NCBI GenBank assembly: GCA_052061695.1
Contig: JBPZEY010000001.1
Reading direction: 5' to 3' (one strand)
Source: Alkalicoccus luteus
GTDB taxonomy: Bacteria > Bacillota > Bacilli > Bacillales > Salisediminibacteriaceae
DNA length: 64,000 bases
Positions 14,408 to 21,809 of the stretch are shown piece after piece; position 1 is the first letter of the stretch, and every line of letters starts with the position of its first letter. Below the pieces are notes generated by a model, which was given only the letters and a program-made list of their open reading frames with translations, had not been told where the DNA came from and searched no databases. The position numbers and the translations under genes were made by a program.

Positions 14408-15920
14408 ATACAAACAAGGAAATGGTAACACCGATCAGACCAATGAAGGCCATGATGTATACCGGCTTTTTCGGCATGTCGCCGCCGTTTTCCATCGCGC
14501 GTCCGAACATGTAAAACACAAGCGGATGCACGAGGAACGGCATGGAGAATACGAACGGAATGAGCAGTGCTGCGTTCTCTCCGAACATCCCTTCCTGAAT
14601 CGCTGCAAACAGTCCGAAGTGCGAAATCGCGGAAGCCTGCGCCATCGCGGCATAGTCAATCGCGAGCGGCCCCATGTACAAAAACGCCAGGCCTCCGAAC
14701 ACCGCGCAAAGCTGCCAGCCGAAGGAAAACTGCATCAGTGACGTGACTTCGCGGCGATCCTCCCCTCCTGCTGCGCGCAGGTTTTTCAGTGCCAGCACCG
14801 TCAGCCCGAGGCCGATTGCAACGAGCAGAAGCGCCGGCCAGAGCCAGAGGCTTCCCTGCTCTGCACTTACCGCAAGGATTGAAAATACAAAAATGTGTCC
14901 GAAAAACGGAATGTTAATCATAATCGGCGCACGGCTTGCTGCCGTTTTTCCGAAGTCTCCGGCTGTACACGCGCCGGTAAGACCGGAGTGTGACAGCGCT
15001 CCTGCCATGCCCGGCGCCAGATTGCGGGCGTTGGACGTTCGGGCGAAATACATCAGCAGTGCGATCCCGCCGAACATCCAGACGAGCTGGCCAAAGAAGC
15101 CGTAAACGAGTACCGCATTAACGCCCGGAATATCGAATGCCTCACCGATTCGTGAGCCGCCGACGAGAAAGTTCGCGGCAAGCACGATCGGAATTCCCGC
15201 AAACAAAAGCGAGCGCAGCGTAGGACCAAACGTCCATTTATAAAACACGGCCCCGATCGCAGCCGAAACCATCATAGCAAAGAATATCTGCGGCAGCGCA
15301 ATGACCGGCGCCACAAGCTGGGCAATCATGTAGGAAATGAGCAGCACTGCAAGCAGCAGCGTAAGCTCTACCACACCTTTACGCAAATAGAGCCGCTTGT
15401 TTGTAACGCGCGCCTTGTTATCGATCAAAATCAGCGCACCGATGATGCCGATGTAAGCAATCACGGGATAATAGCTGCTTAGTTCTTCCGTTCCCGTTCC
15501 TTGAATCGCATGCATCAGTCCGTACATGCCGAGCAAAATGAAAAGCGAGCGAACAATGAGAAACATTTGCGTGCGCGTTGTACCAAGAATGACTTCCTCA
15601 TCTGCCGGCGTGACCATGTCCTCCGCATCGAGCGATTTTCGCCCGAGAATTTTGCGCAGCTCCTGTCCGCCGACAAAAAACGAAGCGATCAGAGCGATGA
15701 TCGTCGTCTGCGCCATAATGCCGACCATCGGGAATGCCGTCAGTCCAGGGTCGCTCACCCCGCTGTATTCAAGTAAAAAGCCCATCGCCAAACCGAACAG
15801 CACGACGATCAAAATAGGAGAATACCGAGTCCCGGCTACGACCGTTCTCGAAATCAGCACGATCGGAATCAGGAAAAACACGATAATCCAAAACTGGTTC
15901 AAAAAATCCAGGTTCGTCAT
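14406..15920 (-). CDS. Polytopic membrane protein, putative transporter, unrecognised family
   Basis: The 504-residue protein has about 12-13 hydrophobic helices and short loops. Conserved-looking blocks are FFVGGQELRKILG (about residue 85), LVGGSRIGEAFDIPGVNAVL (mid-protein) and GMAGALSHSGLTGACTAGDF. Glycine-rich breaks in helices suggest a secondary transporter of the ion-transporter type, but I do not recognise the family. The ATG at 15920 is chosen because the 40-residue extension to 16040 is not membrane-like. A near-cre sequence (TGTAAGCGGTTAGC, complement of 15994-16007, 12 of 14) lies upstream. It is a single gene. Confidence 0.65.
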   Translation of the reverse strand: MTNLDFLNQFWIIVFFLIPIVLISRTVVAGTRYSPILIVVLFGLAMGFLLEYSGVSDPGLTAFPMVGIMAQTTIIALIASFFVGGQELRKILGRKSLDAEDMVTPADEEVILGTTRTQMFLIVRSLFILLGMYGLMHAIQGTGTEELSSYYPVIAYIGIIGALILIDNKARVTNKRLYLRKGVVELTLLLAVLLISYMIAQLVAPVIALPQIFFAMMVSAAIGAVFYKWTFGPTLRSLLFAGIPIVLAANFLVGGSRIGEAFDIPGVNAVLVYGFFGQLVWMFGGIALLMYFARTSNARNLAPGMAGALSHSGLTGACTAGDFGKTAASRAPIMINIPFFGHIFVFSILAVSAEQGSLWLWPALLLVAIGLGLTVLALKNLRAAGGEDRREVTSLMQFSFGWQLCAVFGGLAFLYMGPLAIDYAAMAQASAISHFGLFAAIQEGMFGENAALLIPFVFSMPFLVHPLVFYMFGRAMENGGDMPKKPVYIMAFIGLIGVTISLFV

Positions 15921-16102
15921 AATAAGTTCTCGTTCCTTTCTAGTTAAACGTCCGCTCTCTAGCTTACCGCAGCCAGCGTTTACGCTCAACGATGCTAACC
16001 GCTTACATTGAAAAAAAGTCGCAACGAACTGTGAACTCACTGGACAGGTATGGAAAACTGGTGCAGCTTAGGAGAACATGATGCCGGAACTGCGCAGGAT
16101 CT

Positions 16103-16124
16103 GCTTCCGGAGCCGGAAGCTTCC
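16103..16124 (+). repeat. GCTTCC element, copy A
   Basis: GCTTCCGGAGCCGGAAGCTTCC is a near palindrome able to form a GC-rich hairpin. It marks the left edge of the first 21-bp array region. Related copies are at 16344 and 44698. Confidence 0.7.
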
Positions 16125-16140
16125 TTACGAAGGGGGGTTG

Positions 16141-16332
16141 CTTGGGAAAGTGTTCATCTTTTCTGGTAAAATCATTAACTTCTTAAGGAAGATGTTCAAC
16201 TTTTCAGGTGAAAGCTTTAACTTCGGTATCTAACTGTTTACGAGCATCAACTTTAATCTGCTATAACGAAGAAATGTTCATCTGGCGGACGGAAACGTTT
16301 ATCTTCTCTAGAAAATGTTCAACTTTTCCGAC
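16141..16332 (-). repeat. 21-bp periodic array A1
   Basis: Read on the minus strand, degenerate units such as TTGAACATTTTC, GATAAACGTTTCC and GATGAACATTTC recur. The anchor ATCTT/AACTT on the plus strand falls at 16156, 16177, 16198, 16219, 16249, 16280, 16301 and 16321, mostly 21 bases apart. The larger step surrounds a centre that reads TTCTTCGTTATAGCAG on the minus strand. No plausible gene lies here. Confidence 0.7.
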
Positions 16333-16343
16333 TGAAGCAGATT

Positions 16344-16366
16344 GCTTCCGGGGTCCGGAAGCTTCC
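16344..16366 (+). repeat. GCTTCC element, copy B
   Basis: GCTTCCGG-GGT-CCGGAAGCTTCC lies between the two divergent 21-bp arrays A1 and A2. Confidence 0.7.
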
Positions 16367-16389
16367 TTTAAGGATCTTGATAAGTTGAC

Positions 16390-16556
16390 GGCACCAAATG
16401 AAAACTTGGCTCGGTCAACTAATAACTTTTTCGCTATATAGAACGCCAAATAATAACAATGATAACTTCGACGCAGAGGATGAAATGTTTGCCTCGTCAT
16501 TTAATAACTTTTCCGGCCCAATTGAAAACTTCTTAAGCCGGAATGATAACTTTCAT
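16390..16556 (+). repeat. 21-bp periodic array A2
   Basis: Core TGATAACTT-like anchors lie at 16403, 16424, 16455, 16464, 16485, 16506, 16527 and 16548. The last five are exactly 21 bases apart. The 31-base step spans the centre TTTTTCGCTATATAGAACGCC. The layout matches array C2 at 45.1 kb step for step. Confidence 0.75.
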
Positions 16557-16589
16557 GTCGCTGCGGCTCTCTGCATTCGTCCGCAGAAA

Positions 16590-16620
16590 AACTCAGGAGC
16601 ACATTGGCTCCTGAGCTTTT
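16590..16620. terminator. Hairpin terminator
   Basis: CTCAGGAGC (16592-16600) and GCTCCTGAG (16607-16615) pair across ACATTG and run into CTTTTC. It may end the minus-strand gene at 16749 or stop readthrough from the array region. Confidence 0.6.
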
Positions 16621-16748
16621 CATAGGAGAACAGAGATCTCCTTTGCAGATTGGTCGCGGTGACGATTGAAGTAGAATAAGTAGAGTGAATAGTAGAGTGA
16701 GTAAGAGTATTGAATCTGCTGTATGCTGTTGTACGGCTGCGAACCGGT

Positions 16749-16967
16749 TTATGCAAATGTTCCCTTCGGCTTCTCGGAAACAGGTGACGTCGCTTCTTCT
16801 GCCGACGCTTTTCTGACCTGCCACTCCATGGTAGGACGGATCGATTTATTCAGCGCTGCTGCCATCAATTCCGCTTCCTCCTTCGAGTCAAAAACCTTCG
16901 GAATGTCCAACCCAGTATGAGTCAGTATTTCATCCGTTCCCCATCTGTTGCGAAAAAGAATATACAT
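16749..16967 (-). CDS. Small conserved-looking hypothetical protein
   Basis: The 72-residue soluble protein has the pattern MYILFRNRWGTDEILTHTGL, then DIPKVFDSKEEAELMAAALN and a polar tail. It may be a small alpha/beta domain of the type used by peptidoglycan or stress-related accessory proteins, but no family is recognised. GGAGGGG lies six bases before the ATG, which strongly supports translation. Confidence 0.65.
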   Translation of the reverse strand: MYILFRNRWGTDEILTHTGLDIPKVFDSKEEAELMAAALNKSIRPTMEWQVRKASAEEATSPVSEKPKGTFA

Positions 16968-17242
16968 GGTATCCCCTCCAAACGATGAGTATACGTTTAT
17001 GATAGTTGGAAGCGGACAGAAAGAAAAGTAAATCTTTTCTAATACATAATTTCACACAAAAAAGACGTTTATTCAACAAATAGTGATGAAAATGACCTGA
17101 TAATCATCTATATAACCAGGCTTAAATACTTACAAATTTCCATTAAAGGGGTTGCTTTCGTATGAATCACACAAAAACGCGAATATAATATTCATTTTAC
17201 AGGAATTTACGTACTATCAGCACACATGAAGGAGGGTTTCTA

Positions 17243-17530
17243 GTGAGCCGTTTACTAAGAGGCATTACACCGCTGTTTGCGGTCGTTATGATCGTCGGCG
17301 CTGCCATTTATTTTATTTACACAACGACGCAGGAGCATCCGATTGGCGGACCTGCACAAGTTGCTGCCGACATCCTGATTCTCGTCGTTCTTGCCCTGGG
17401 ATTAGGGTCGTTGCTTTTTGCCAAAGTTTCAAAAGAAGAAGGCACGATGAAGCCGGTTAAAGAAGGCCGCGCTGAAACAGATGAGGAAAAGGCAGACGTT
17501 ACGCACGATAAAGATAATGAGAATCGATAG
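17243..17530 (+). CDS. Small membrane protein with two helices and an acidic-basic tail
   Basis: The 95-residue protein has helices at about residues 8-27 and 40-60, then a charged cytoplasmic tail of Lys, Glu and Asp. GAAGGAGGG lies before the GTG start. A TATAAT box at 17184-17189 is the best promoter candidate, but no matching -35 is clear. It ends at a strong terminator. No family is recognised. Confidence 0.65.
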   Translation: MSRLLRGITPLFAVVMIVGAAIYFIYTTTQEHPIGGPAQVAADILILVVLALGLGSLLFAKVSKEEGTMKPVKEGRAETDEEKADVTHDKDNENR

Positions 17531-17540
17531 CGATATTAAA

Positions 17541-17574
17541 AAGCTGCTGCCAACTTATGGCAGCAGCTTTTTTA
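17541..17574. terminator. Bidirectional terminator
   Basis: AAGCTGCTGCCA and TGGCAGCAGCTT form a perfect stem with A-tract before and T-tract after. It lies between the small membrane gene and the converging peroxiredoxin gene. Confidence 0.85.
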
Positions 17575-18045
17575 TCAATGCCTGCTCTCCAGCTTTCGGC
17601 AGGCTTCAAACACTCCTTGATAATGATCGTCATTTTCCGCGTCGAAGGCTTCATTCCGATAGACGAGTGTGCCATCTCGGTGGATTAAGAAACAGGCACG
17701 GCTGGATACTTCGTCTTCGGGCTCTAAAACGCCAAAGTCACGAGCCGTCGTCTTATGCCAGTCGGCCAAAAGCGGATACGGAAGCGTCCCGAGCGTAGCT
17801 TCAAATACGTTTTGCGTGTACATATGATCGACGCTGATCCCTAGGACTTCAATCTGGCGTTCGTCAAAAAAATCGTAGGCCTCTTTCCAAGAGGTCAATT
17901 CTCTGATTCAGCCAGGAGTGAAGGCAAGCGGAAAAAACACGAGCAGCACATGCTTCTCCCCCGTATAATCAGAGAGCGCTATGCTTTTCCGCTTTGTGGA
18001 TGGCAGCGTAAATTCCGGAACACGTTTTCCTTCTGATACTGTCAT
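17575..18045 (-). CDS. Peroxiredoxin (AhpC/TSA family) with in-frame TGA at the catalytic cysteine; probable selenoprotein
   Basis: Reading from an ATG at 18045 (AGGTGA upstream), the first 45 codons give MTVSEGKRVPEFTLPSTKRK and end VFFPLAFTPG. The next codon is TGA (complement of 17908-17910). The frame then continues IRELTSWKEAYDFFDERQIEVLG without interruption to 17575, for 156 residues in total, the normal length for a BCP/AhpE-like peroxiredoxin. In this family PLAFTPxC ends in the peroxidatic cysteine, so TGA occupies exactly that codon. A hairpin with loop GGA starts 14 bases after the TGA. Selenocysteine peroxiredoxins are known in bacteria. The alternative is a nonsense mutation; no other lesion is seen. 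Selenocysteine machinery is not in this window. Confidence 0.72.
17880..17894 (-). promoter_or_regulatory. Candidate bacterial SECIS hairpin of the peroxiredoxin gene
   Basis: On the minus strand CCTCTT-GGA-AAGAGG forms a 6-bp stem with a three-base loop starting GG. Nineteen bases separate the TGA from the loop. Both features fit the published bSECIS description (16-37 bases, G in the first two loop positions). Confidence 0.65.
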
Positions 18046-18262
18046 TTGATCACCTGCTTTCTAGTTGTCCCTATCGCCCCTGCTTCCCACAAACTGTGAA
18101 TCGTTAACCTCTCTGTCTCAAATTAAGCCTTAAGCAGCAGCCGGAAAACATCCTGTGAAACCCTCCTTGCTAAAGCCACCTGCCCTCATTAAGACTAAAG
18201 CAATCTACTTCTACATATAAGAAATCATATAGTCTCATTTTTGATAAAATGATGAATCATTC

Positions 18263-18287
18263 GTTTATTTTTAACTGAATCGGCAAT
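18263..18287 (+). promoter_or_regulatory. Possible sigma-B-type promoter of the CBS gene
   Basis: GTTTAT (18263-18268) and GGCAAT (18282-18287), 13 bases apart, resemble the general-stress pattern GTTTAA-N13-GGGTAT at the -35 but weakly at the -10. Confidence 0.3.
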
Positions 18288-18323
18288 GAAGATCGTGAAT
18301 TAACTTTTAAAAGGAGGTATACC

Positions 18324-18746
18324 ATGAGTGCAATTAAAGAATTTATGAATACGGAAATTCAGTCTGCAGAAACAGATGCGACGCTGGAGGAACTTGCAAA
18401 GCTGATGGCAGAACACGACACCGGGTTTCTTCCAATTTTGAAAAATGAGAAGTACGCAGGTGTGGTGACGGATCGTGACATTGTCGTAAAAGGTCTCGCA
18501 AAAGGTTCGATCGACCAGCTTCGCGCAGAGGATATTATCAATGAAACGGTCATTACGGCTAACGCAGATATGGATGGAGAAGAAGCGTCTCTTTTAATGC
18601 AGGATCACCAAATTAAACGGCTGCTCGTAGTAGAGCATGATAAGGTGCAGGGCGTCGTCAGCTTAGGGGACATTGCCGCAGATGAAAATCCTGCTATCGC
18701 CGGAGGGGCGCAGCAGGAAATCAAAAAAGGCGATGCAACTAACTAG
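18324..18746 (+). CDS. Two-CBS-domain protein
   Basis: The 140-residue protein consists of a tandem CBS pair (Bateman module). The first repeat runs from IKEFMNTEIQSAETDATLEE to YAGVVTDRDIVVKG, the second from EDIINETVITANADMD to VQGVVSLGDIAADE. Such stand-alone modules bind adenine nucleotides and often respond to stress. A short Gly/Ala and Lys tail follows. AAAAGGAGG precedes the ATG. Similar single-module CBS proteins in Bacillus are often general-stress proteins, which fits the weak sigma-B-like promoter. Confidence 0.85.
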   Translation: MSAIKEFMNTEIQSAETDATLEELAKLMAEHDTGFLPILKNEKYAGVVTDRDIVVKGLAKGSIDQLRAEDIINETVITANADMDGEEASLLMQDHQIKRLLVVEHDKVQGVVSLGDIAADENPAIAGGAQQEIKKGDATN

Positions 18747-18764
18747 TCCCATCGCTAGTTCATC

Positions 18765-18798
18765 ATCAGCCGACGTTATTCCGTCGGCTGATTTTTTT
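18765..18798. terminator. Terminator shared with the 3' end of yqjF
   Basis: ATCAGCCGACG and CGTCGGCTGAT form an 11-bp stem followed by seven T. The stop codon of the converging yqjF gene (18776) lies in the stem, so its last codons are part of the hairpin. Confidence 0.85.
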
Positions 18799-19489
18799 GT
18801 ACCGGCTCAAACGGATAAAAGCTCGTGCGCTGCGTTTCGGCCAAGTGCACGACGGGCTCTTCCGGAGTGAAGCCGTCGATAAAGTCAAATAAGGAATTGT
18901 TATACACCTCTATCTCTGCATTTTTCACTTGCCAGACACCGTGTTCAATCGGCCCTTTGTACAACTCTCCTTTATTGGTCGTAAACAGTGCATATCTCTC
19001 CATCAGGAACTCCGTCAGCGGATATTGTACTGCAGGATAAACGGCATCCCTGCTTGCCGCACTGACGGTGAAGACCGCCGAATCTTTTTCTTTTCCTTTC
19101 CGAATAGAGGTGAAATCGCATCCATTCTCAAACGTGCGAATGTTCATAATAGCTTCATAGTAAGGGAGCGACGTCAGCCATCTTGCTCCTTTTACGGCGG
19201 TAAGCGAGTTGGCATCCATTGTTAAAAAGTAAACACCGCGCTCTGCTTCGTAATTCACGTACGTGCGGACATTCAGCTCCAGAAAGGATGGTACGACAGA
19301 AATACCGCTTGCAAGCCGGATTTTATTTTCTGCGGCTTCGAAACTGACGATCCCAATCCACGCACTTCCGTCGTACTCTTCAATGGTCAGTTCATCAGGC
19401 ACGTGCGGGCGGAGCAGTTCGACCGGAATACGGTAGTGTACAAACAGCGTATGCTTCCAGTCCTGACTACCTATCCAGAATCGTTTCAT
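18776..19489 (-). CDS. yqjF: YqjF-family DUF2071 protein (acetoacetate decarboxylase-like fold)
   Basis: The 237-residue cytosolic protein has the DUF2071 landmarks: KHTLFVHYRIPVELLRPHVP at the N-terminus (first strand and helix), SAWIGIVSFEA, then the central FLELNVRTYVNYEAERGVYF and the C-terminal GPIEHGVWQVKNAEIEVYNN. Members resemble acetoacetate decarboxylase but the reaction is unknown. AGGGG lies upstream of the ATG at 19489. It is a monocistronic gene facing the CBS gene. Confidence 0.85.
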   Translation of the reverse strand: MKRFWIGSQDWKHTLFVHYRIPVELLRPHVPDELTIEEYDGSAWIGIVSFEAAENKIRLASGISVVPSFLELNVRTYVNYEAERGVYFLTMDANSLTAVKGARWLTSLPYYEAIMNIRTFENGCDFTSIRKGKEKDSAVFTVSAASRDAVYPAVQYPLTEFLMERYALFTTNKGELYKGPIEHGVWQVKNAEIEVYNNSLFDFIDGFTPEEPVVHLAETQRTSFYPFEPVQKNQPTE

Positions 19490-20183
19490 TCTATCAAAAC
19501 CCCTTTCATCATTCTTATCAACACAACTTTTTGAATGACTGACACCTGCGATTGTTCAGCTATGTTAGCAAGCTGCACCTATATGAATGTTCAGCGCTAA
19601 GCAAATGCCTCTTTACAACCTCGCCTTCCTCCTATCAGCGTCATCTTAAACATTTTCTCTGCATACCGATTGTATATTTTGTCGATAAAGTACACCAAAT
19701 ATGCGCCAAACCACGTATGTTTCAATAACGAGACAGATAATTCTGACTCTATAACCACGATTAAGTGAGTATTTATGCTTATTATAAATATGATTAATAC
19801 GGTGATTCCAGTTTTTTGTCATATTCATGTAATCTGACGTAAGGCTTAAGAACGTTTTTTCAAAAATGCCTCAATAATCGTTTTATTGAGGGTATTCACA
19901 CGTTGTACAAATTTTTTAAGACGTTTCTATTCGTTAGTTATCGGTTACACTAGTTATATGAGTAAATAAATAGACATGGTTATTTTGTATTAAAAAAAGT
20001 AAGTGATTCACTTCGTGTAAGTATAAGGTAATTTTTGTCTGATTACTCGAAAAATCGCATAAGTTATTGTAAGAAAAGAACCACCTGCAGGTTCGTTTCA
20101 GCCAGAGTAGTCAGCAGATGAACTCATCCAAAAGATCAACATGCTTGATTTCAAAATCGTTTTTATAAGGAGGAAACCTTACC
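19490..20183. other. A/T-rich intergenic region and leader of the KGG gene
   Basis: No gene is supported in these 690 bases. The part nearest 20184 is probably a long untranslated leader. It contains the perfect odd palindrome AAGTGA-T-TCACTT (20001-20013), a possible -10 TACACT near 19950 and AAGGAGG before the KGG start. A long A/T-rich leader may point to regulation at the RNA level, for example by temperature, but no known riboswitch is recognisable. Confidence 0.4.
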
Positions 20184-20342
20184 ATGAGTCAGCCAAAAGA
20201 ACTGTCAGAAAAGGAACGGGAGATTAGGGAGAAGCAGCGTGAACAGCACCGTGCAAATGGAAAGAAAGGCGGTCTCGCGACAAAAACGAGATACGGCCGA
20301 GATTATTATGTGAATCTGGGCAAAAAGAAAAAGGAAACGTGA
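20184..20342 (+). CDS. KGG-motif small stress-type protein
   Basis: The 52-residue, highly charged protein reads MSQPKELSEKEREIREKQRE and ends in GKKGGLATKTRYGRDYYVNL plus a Lys-rich tail. The segment KGGLATKTRYGRDYYVNLG matches the KGG pattern of stress-induced plant-LEA-like and bacterial general-stress proteins. AAGGAGGAAA lies before the ATG. It has a long leader and its own terminator. The role is probably protective, but unproven. Confidence 0.7.
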   Translation: MSQPKELSEKEREIREKQREQHRANGKKGGLATKTRYGRDYYVNLGKKKKET

Positions 20343-20392
20343 TAACGACTGCTTCAATATGTCCGTATCAGGCTGCCTTTGAATAGAAATAG

Positions 20393-20427
20393 AGCGCGTG
20401 TTCTCCATGAGAAACACGCGCTTTTAT
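20393..20427. terminator. Hairpin terminator
   Basis: GCGCGTGTTCTC pairs with GAGAAACACGCGC (one bulged A) and is followed by TTTTAT. It separates the KGG gene from the converging Nudix gene. Confidence 0.75.
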
Positions 20428-20444
20428 ACGTATAAAGAGTCTGC

Positions 20445-20846
20445 TTATTGCAATGTGTACGGAGCCTTCCCTTCAAGCATCAGGCTCCACACATCAGCGA
20501 GATACGGCATCATCTCTGCAGCTGCTTTAGCATCCGTCCATGTCATTGCAGAAACGGTGTCTGTATCCTCTATTTGTTCGGTCCCTCCGACAATAGTTCC
20601 ATGAAACGTGATAAACAGGACGTGATTGCCTTTCAGAAACGCCTCGTTGATGCCTGCGACGCCTTCAACTGTTACAGTAAGACCGGTTTCTTCTTTTGCC
20701 TCCCGCACGGCTGCCTGCGCGAGCGTTTCTCCTGCTTCGACTCCGCCGCCCGGCAGCGACCATGAATCGTGCTTTTTATTATGGACAATCAGCACACGTC
20801 CTTCTTTCTGCAGCAGGACGTACGCGACATCGGCACGCTTCATCAT
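20445..20846 (-). CDS. Nudix hydrolase (MutT-like)
   Basis: The 133-residue enzyme contains a complete Nudix box, GGGVEAGETLAQAAV-REAKEETGL (Gx5Ex7REUxEExGU), so it should hydrolyse a nucleoside diphosphate-linked substrate with a divalent cation. The start ATG at 20846 overlaps the stop of the upstream esterase gene (ATGATGA), with GGGGGG as ribosome site, so the two are coupled. The substrate is unknown. Confidence 0.85.
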   Translation of the reverse strand: MMKRADVAYVLLQKEGRVLIVHNKKHDSWSLPGGGVEAGETLAQAAVREAKEETGLTVTVEGVAGINEAFLKGNHVLFITFHGTIVGGTEQIEDTDTVSAMTWTDAKAAAEMMPYLADVWSLMLEGKAPYTLQ

Positions 20847-21616
20847 GCATCCCCCCGAAATAAAAAAGTAATTGCGTCTGAAAAGCGTTCTCCCCACGAG
20901 GCTTCCTCATGCGTCCCGTTTTCCTGGACATGAAAGCGCGTGTCTGCCTTTGTTTGCTGCAGCACCTTAGCCGTAGAAAAAACCGACTCCATATACGCTT
21001 TCGACCCGACAGATCCAACGTGTTCATCCGTACCTGTATCGATGTAAATGCAGTGCTGCGGTGTGAAAGCCGCTTCGTTTATCTGATGCTCCAGCTTCTC
21101 CTGAAACAGCCAGCAGGCTGGGCTTAACGCTGCCGCATACTGAATCAGGTGTGGATACATGCAGACAGCGCTTAAGGTACAGTTCCCACCAGCAGAGCTT
21201 CCGGCCATCCCTGTGCGATCCGGGTCCGTGCGCCATTTCCGGTCCATTTCCGGCTTCAACTCCTCCATCAGATAGCGATTATACGCCGTTCCCCGACCGC
21301 CTGCTGAACGAGAAGGATCGAGAGCCAGCTTCTGTTTCACGTCGGCCTGCAGCTCCCACACGCTGTATTCGTCGAGCCGGCCGGTTCCTTCCGTGTTGCA
21401 GTCGACGGCGACAATTATTACATCTGCCCGCTCCGCTGCTTCCGCGGCCCGCCAGCTTCTACCGTAAAAAGCCCGCTCGTCATCAAAGACGTTCTGTCCG
21501 TCGTGCATATACAGCACAGGATACCGCTTCGCGCTCCTCTCATAGGACGCCGGCGTGTGAATGCTGATCTGTCGGCGTTTATCAAGCACCGTCTGCTCAT
21601 ATGTATCGATCGGCAC
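20843..21616 (-). CDS. Esterase of the enterochelin-esterase/Fes-like D family
   Basis: The alpha/beta hydrolase of about 257 residues has the family block RRQISIHTPASYERS-KRYPVLYMHDGQNVFDD, the nucleophile in AGSSAGGNCTL (about Ser150), and a C-terminal His in NGTHEEASWGERF. Members hydrolyse esters such as ferric siderophores or acyl sugars; the substrate is unclear. AGGAGGTGAG lies nine bases before a GTG at 21616, which I prefer over 21643. It is co-transcribed with the Nudix gene. Confidence 0.8.
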   Translation of the reverse strand: MPIDTYEQTVLDKRRQISIHTPASYERSAKRYPVLYMHDGQNVFDDERAFYGRSWRAAEAAERADVIIVAVDCNTEGTGRLDEYSVWELQADVKQKLALDPSRSAGGRGTAYNRYLMEELKPEMDRKWRTDPDRTGMAGSSAGGNCTLSAVCMYPHLIQYAAALSPACWLFQEKLEHQINEAAFTPQHCIYIDTGTDEHVGSVGSKAYMESVFSTAKVLQQTKADTRFHVQENGTHEEASWGERFSDAITFLFRGDA

Positions 21617-21736
21617 TTTCTTCTCACCTCCTGTTTTTTCCAATTATAACATGAACTTCTTTGTAAGACGTATGAGGCTGCATCGTGAATGAGGAAAGGT
21701 CGGTTCACAGAGAAAACAGTGACCTACAAAAAAGAA

Positions 21737-21766
21737 CGAGCTCCTGATTCCATTCTCAGGAGCTCG
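21737..21766 (-). terminator. Rho-independent terminator
   Basis: CGAGCTCCTGA and TCAGGAGCTCG form a perfect 11-bp stem; on the minus strand TTCTTTTTTG follows. It ends the SDR gene. Confidence 0.8.
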
Positions 21767-21809
21767 CCTCGTTCATGTGAATAGCAAAACCGTTCCAATT
21801 ACCTTCCGT

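Noticed and set aside
16261..16500. Small minus-strand frames in the array region (for example reading VEHFLEKINVSVRQM)
   Set aside because: They are by-products of the 21-base period (seven codons); no ribosome site, and related arrays lose the frame.
16390..16556. CRISPR array
   Set aside because: The conserved part is about nine bases and degenerate, the spacing is 21 bases, and no cas genes are present.
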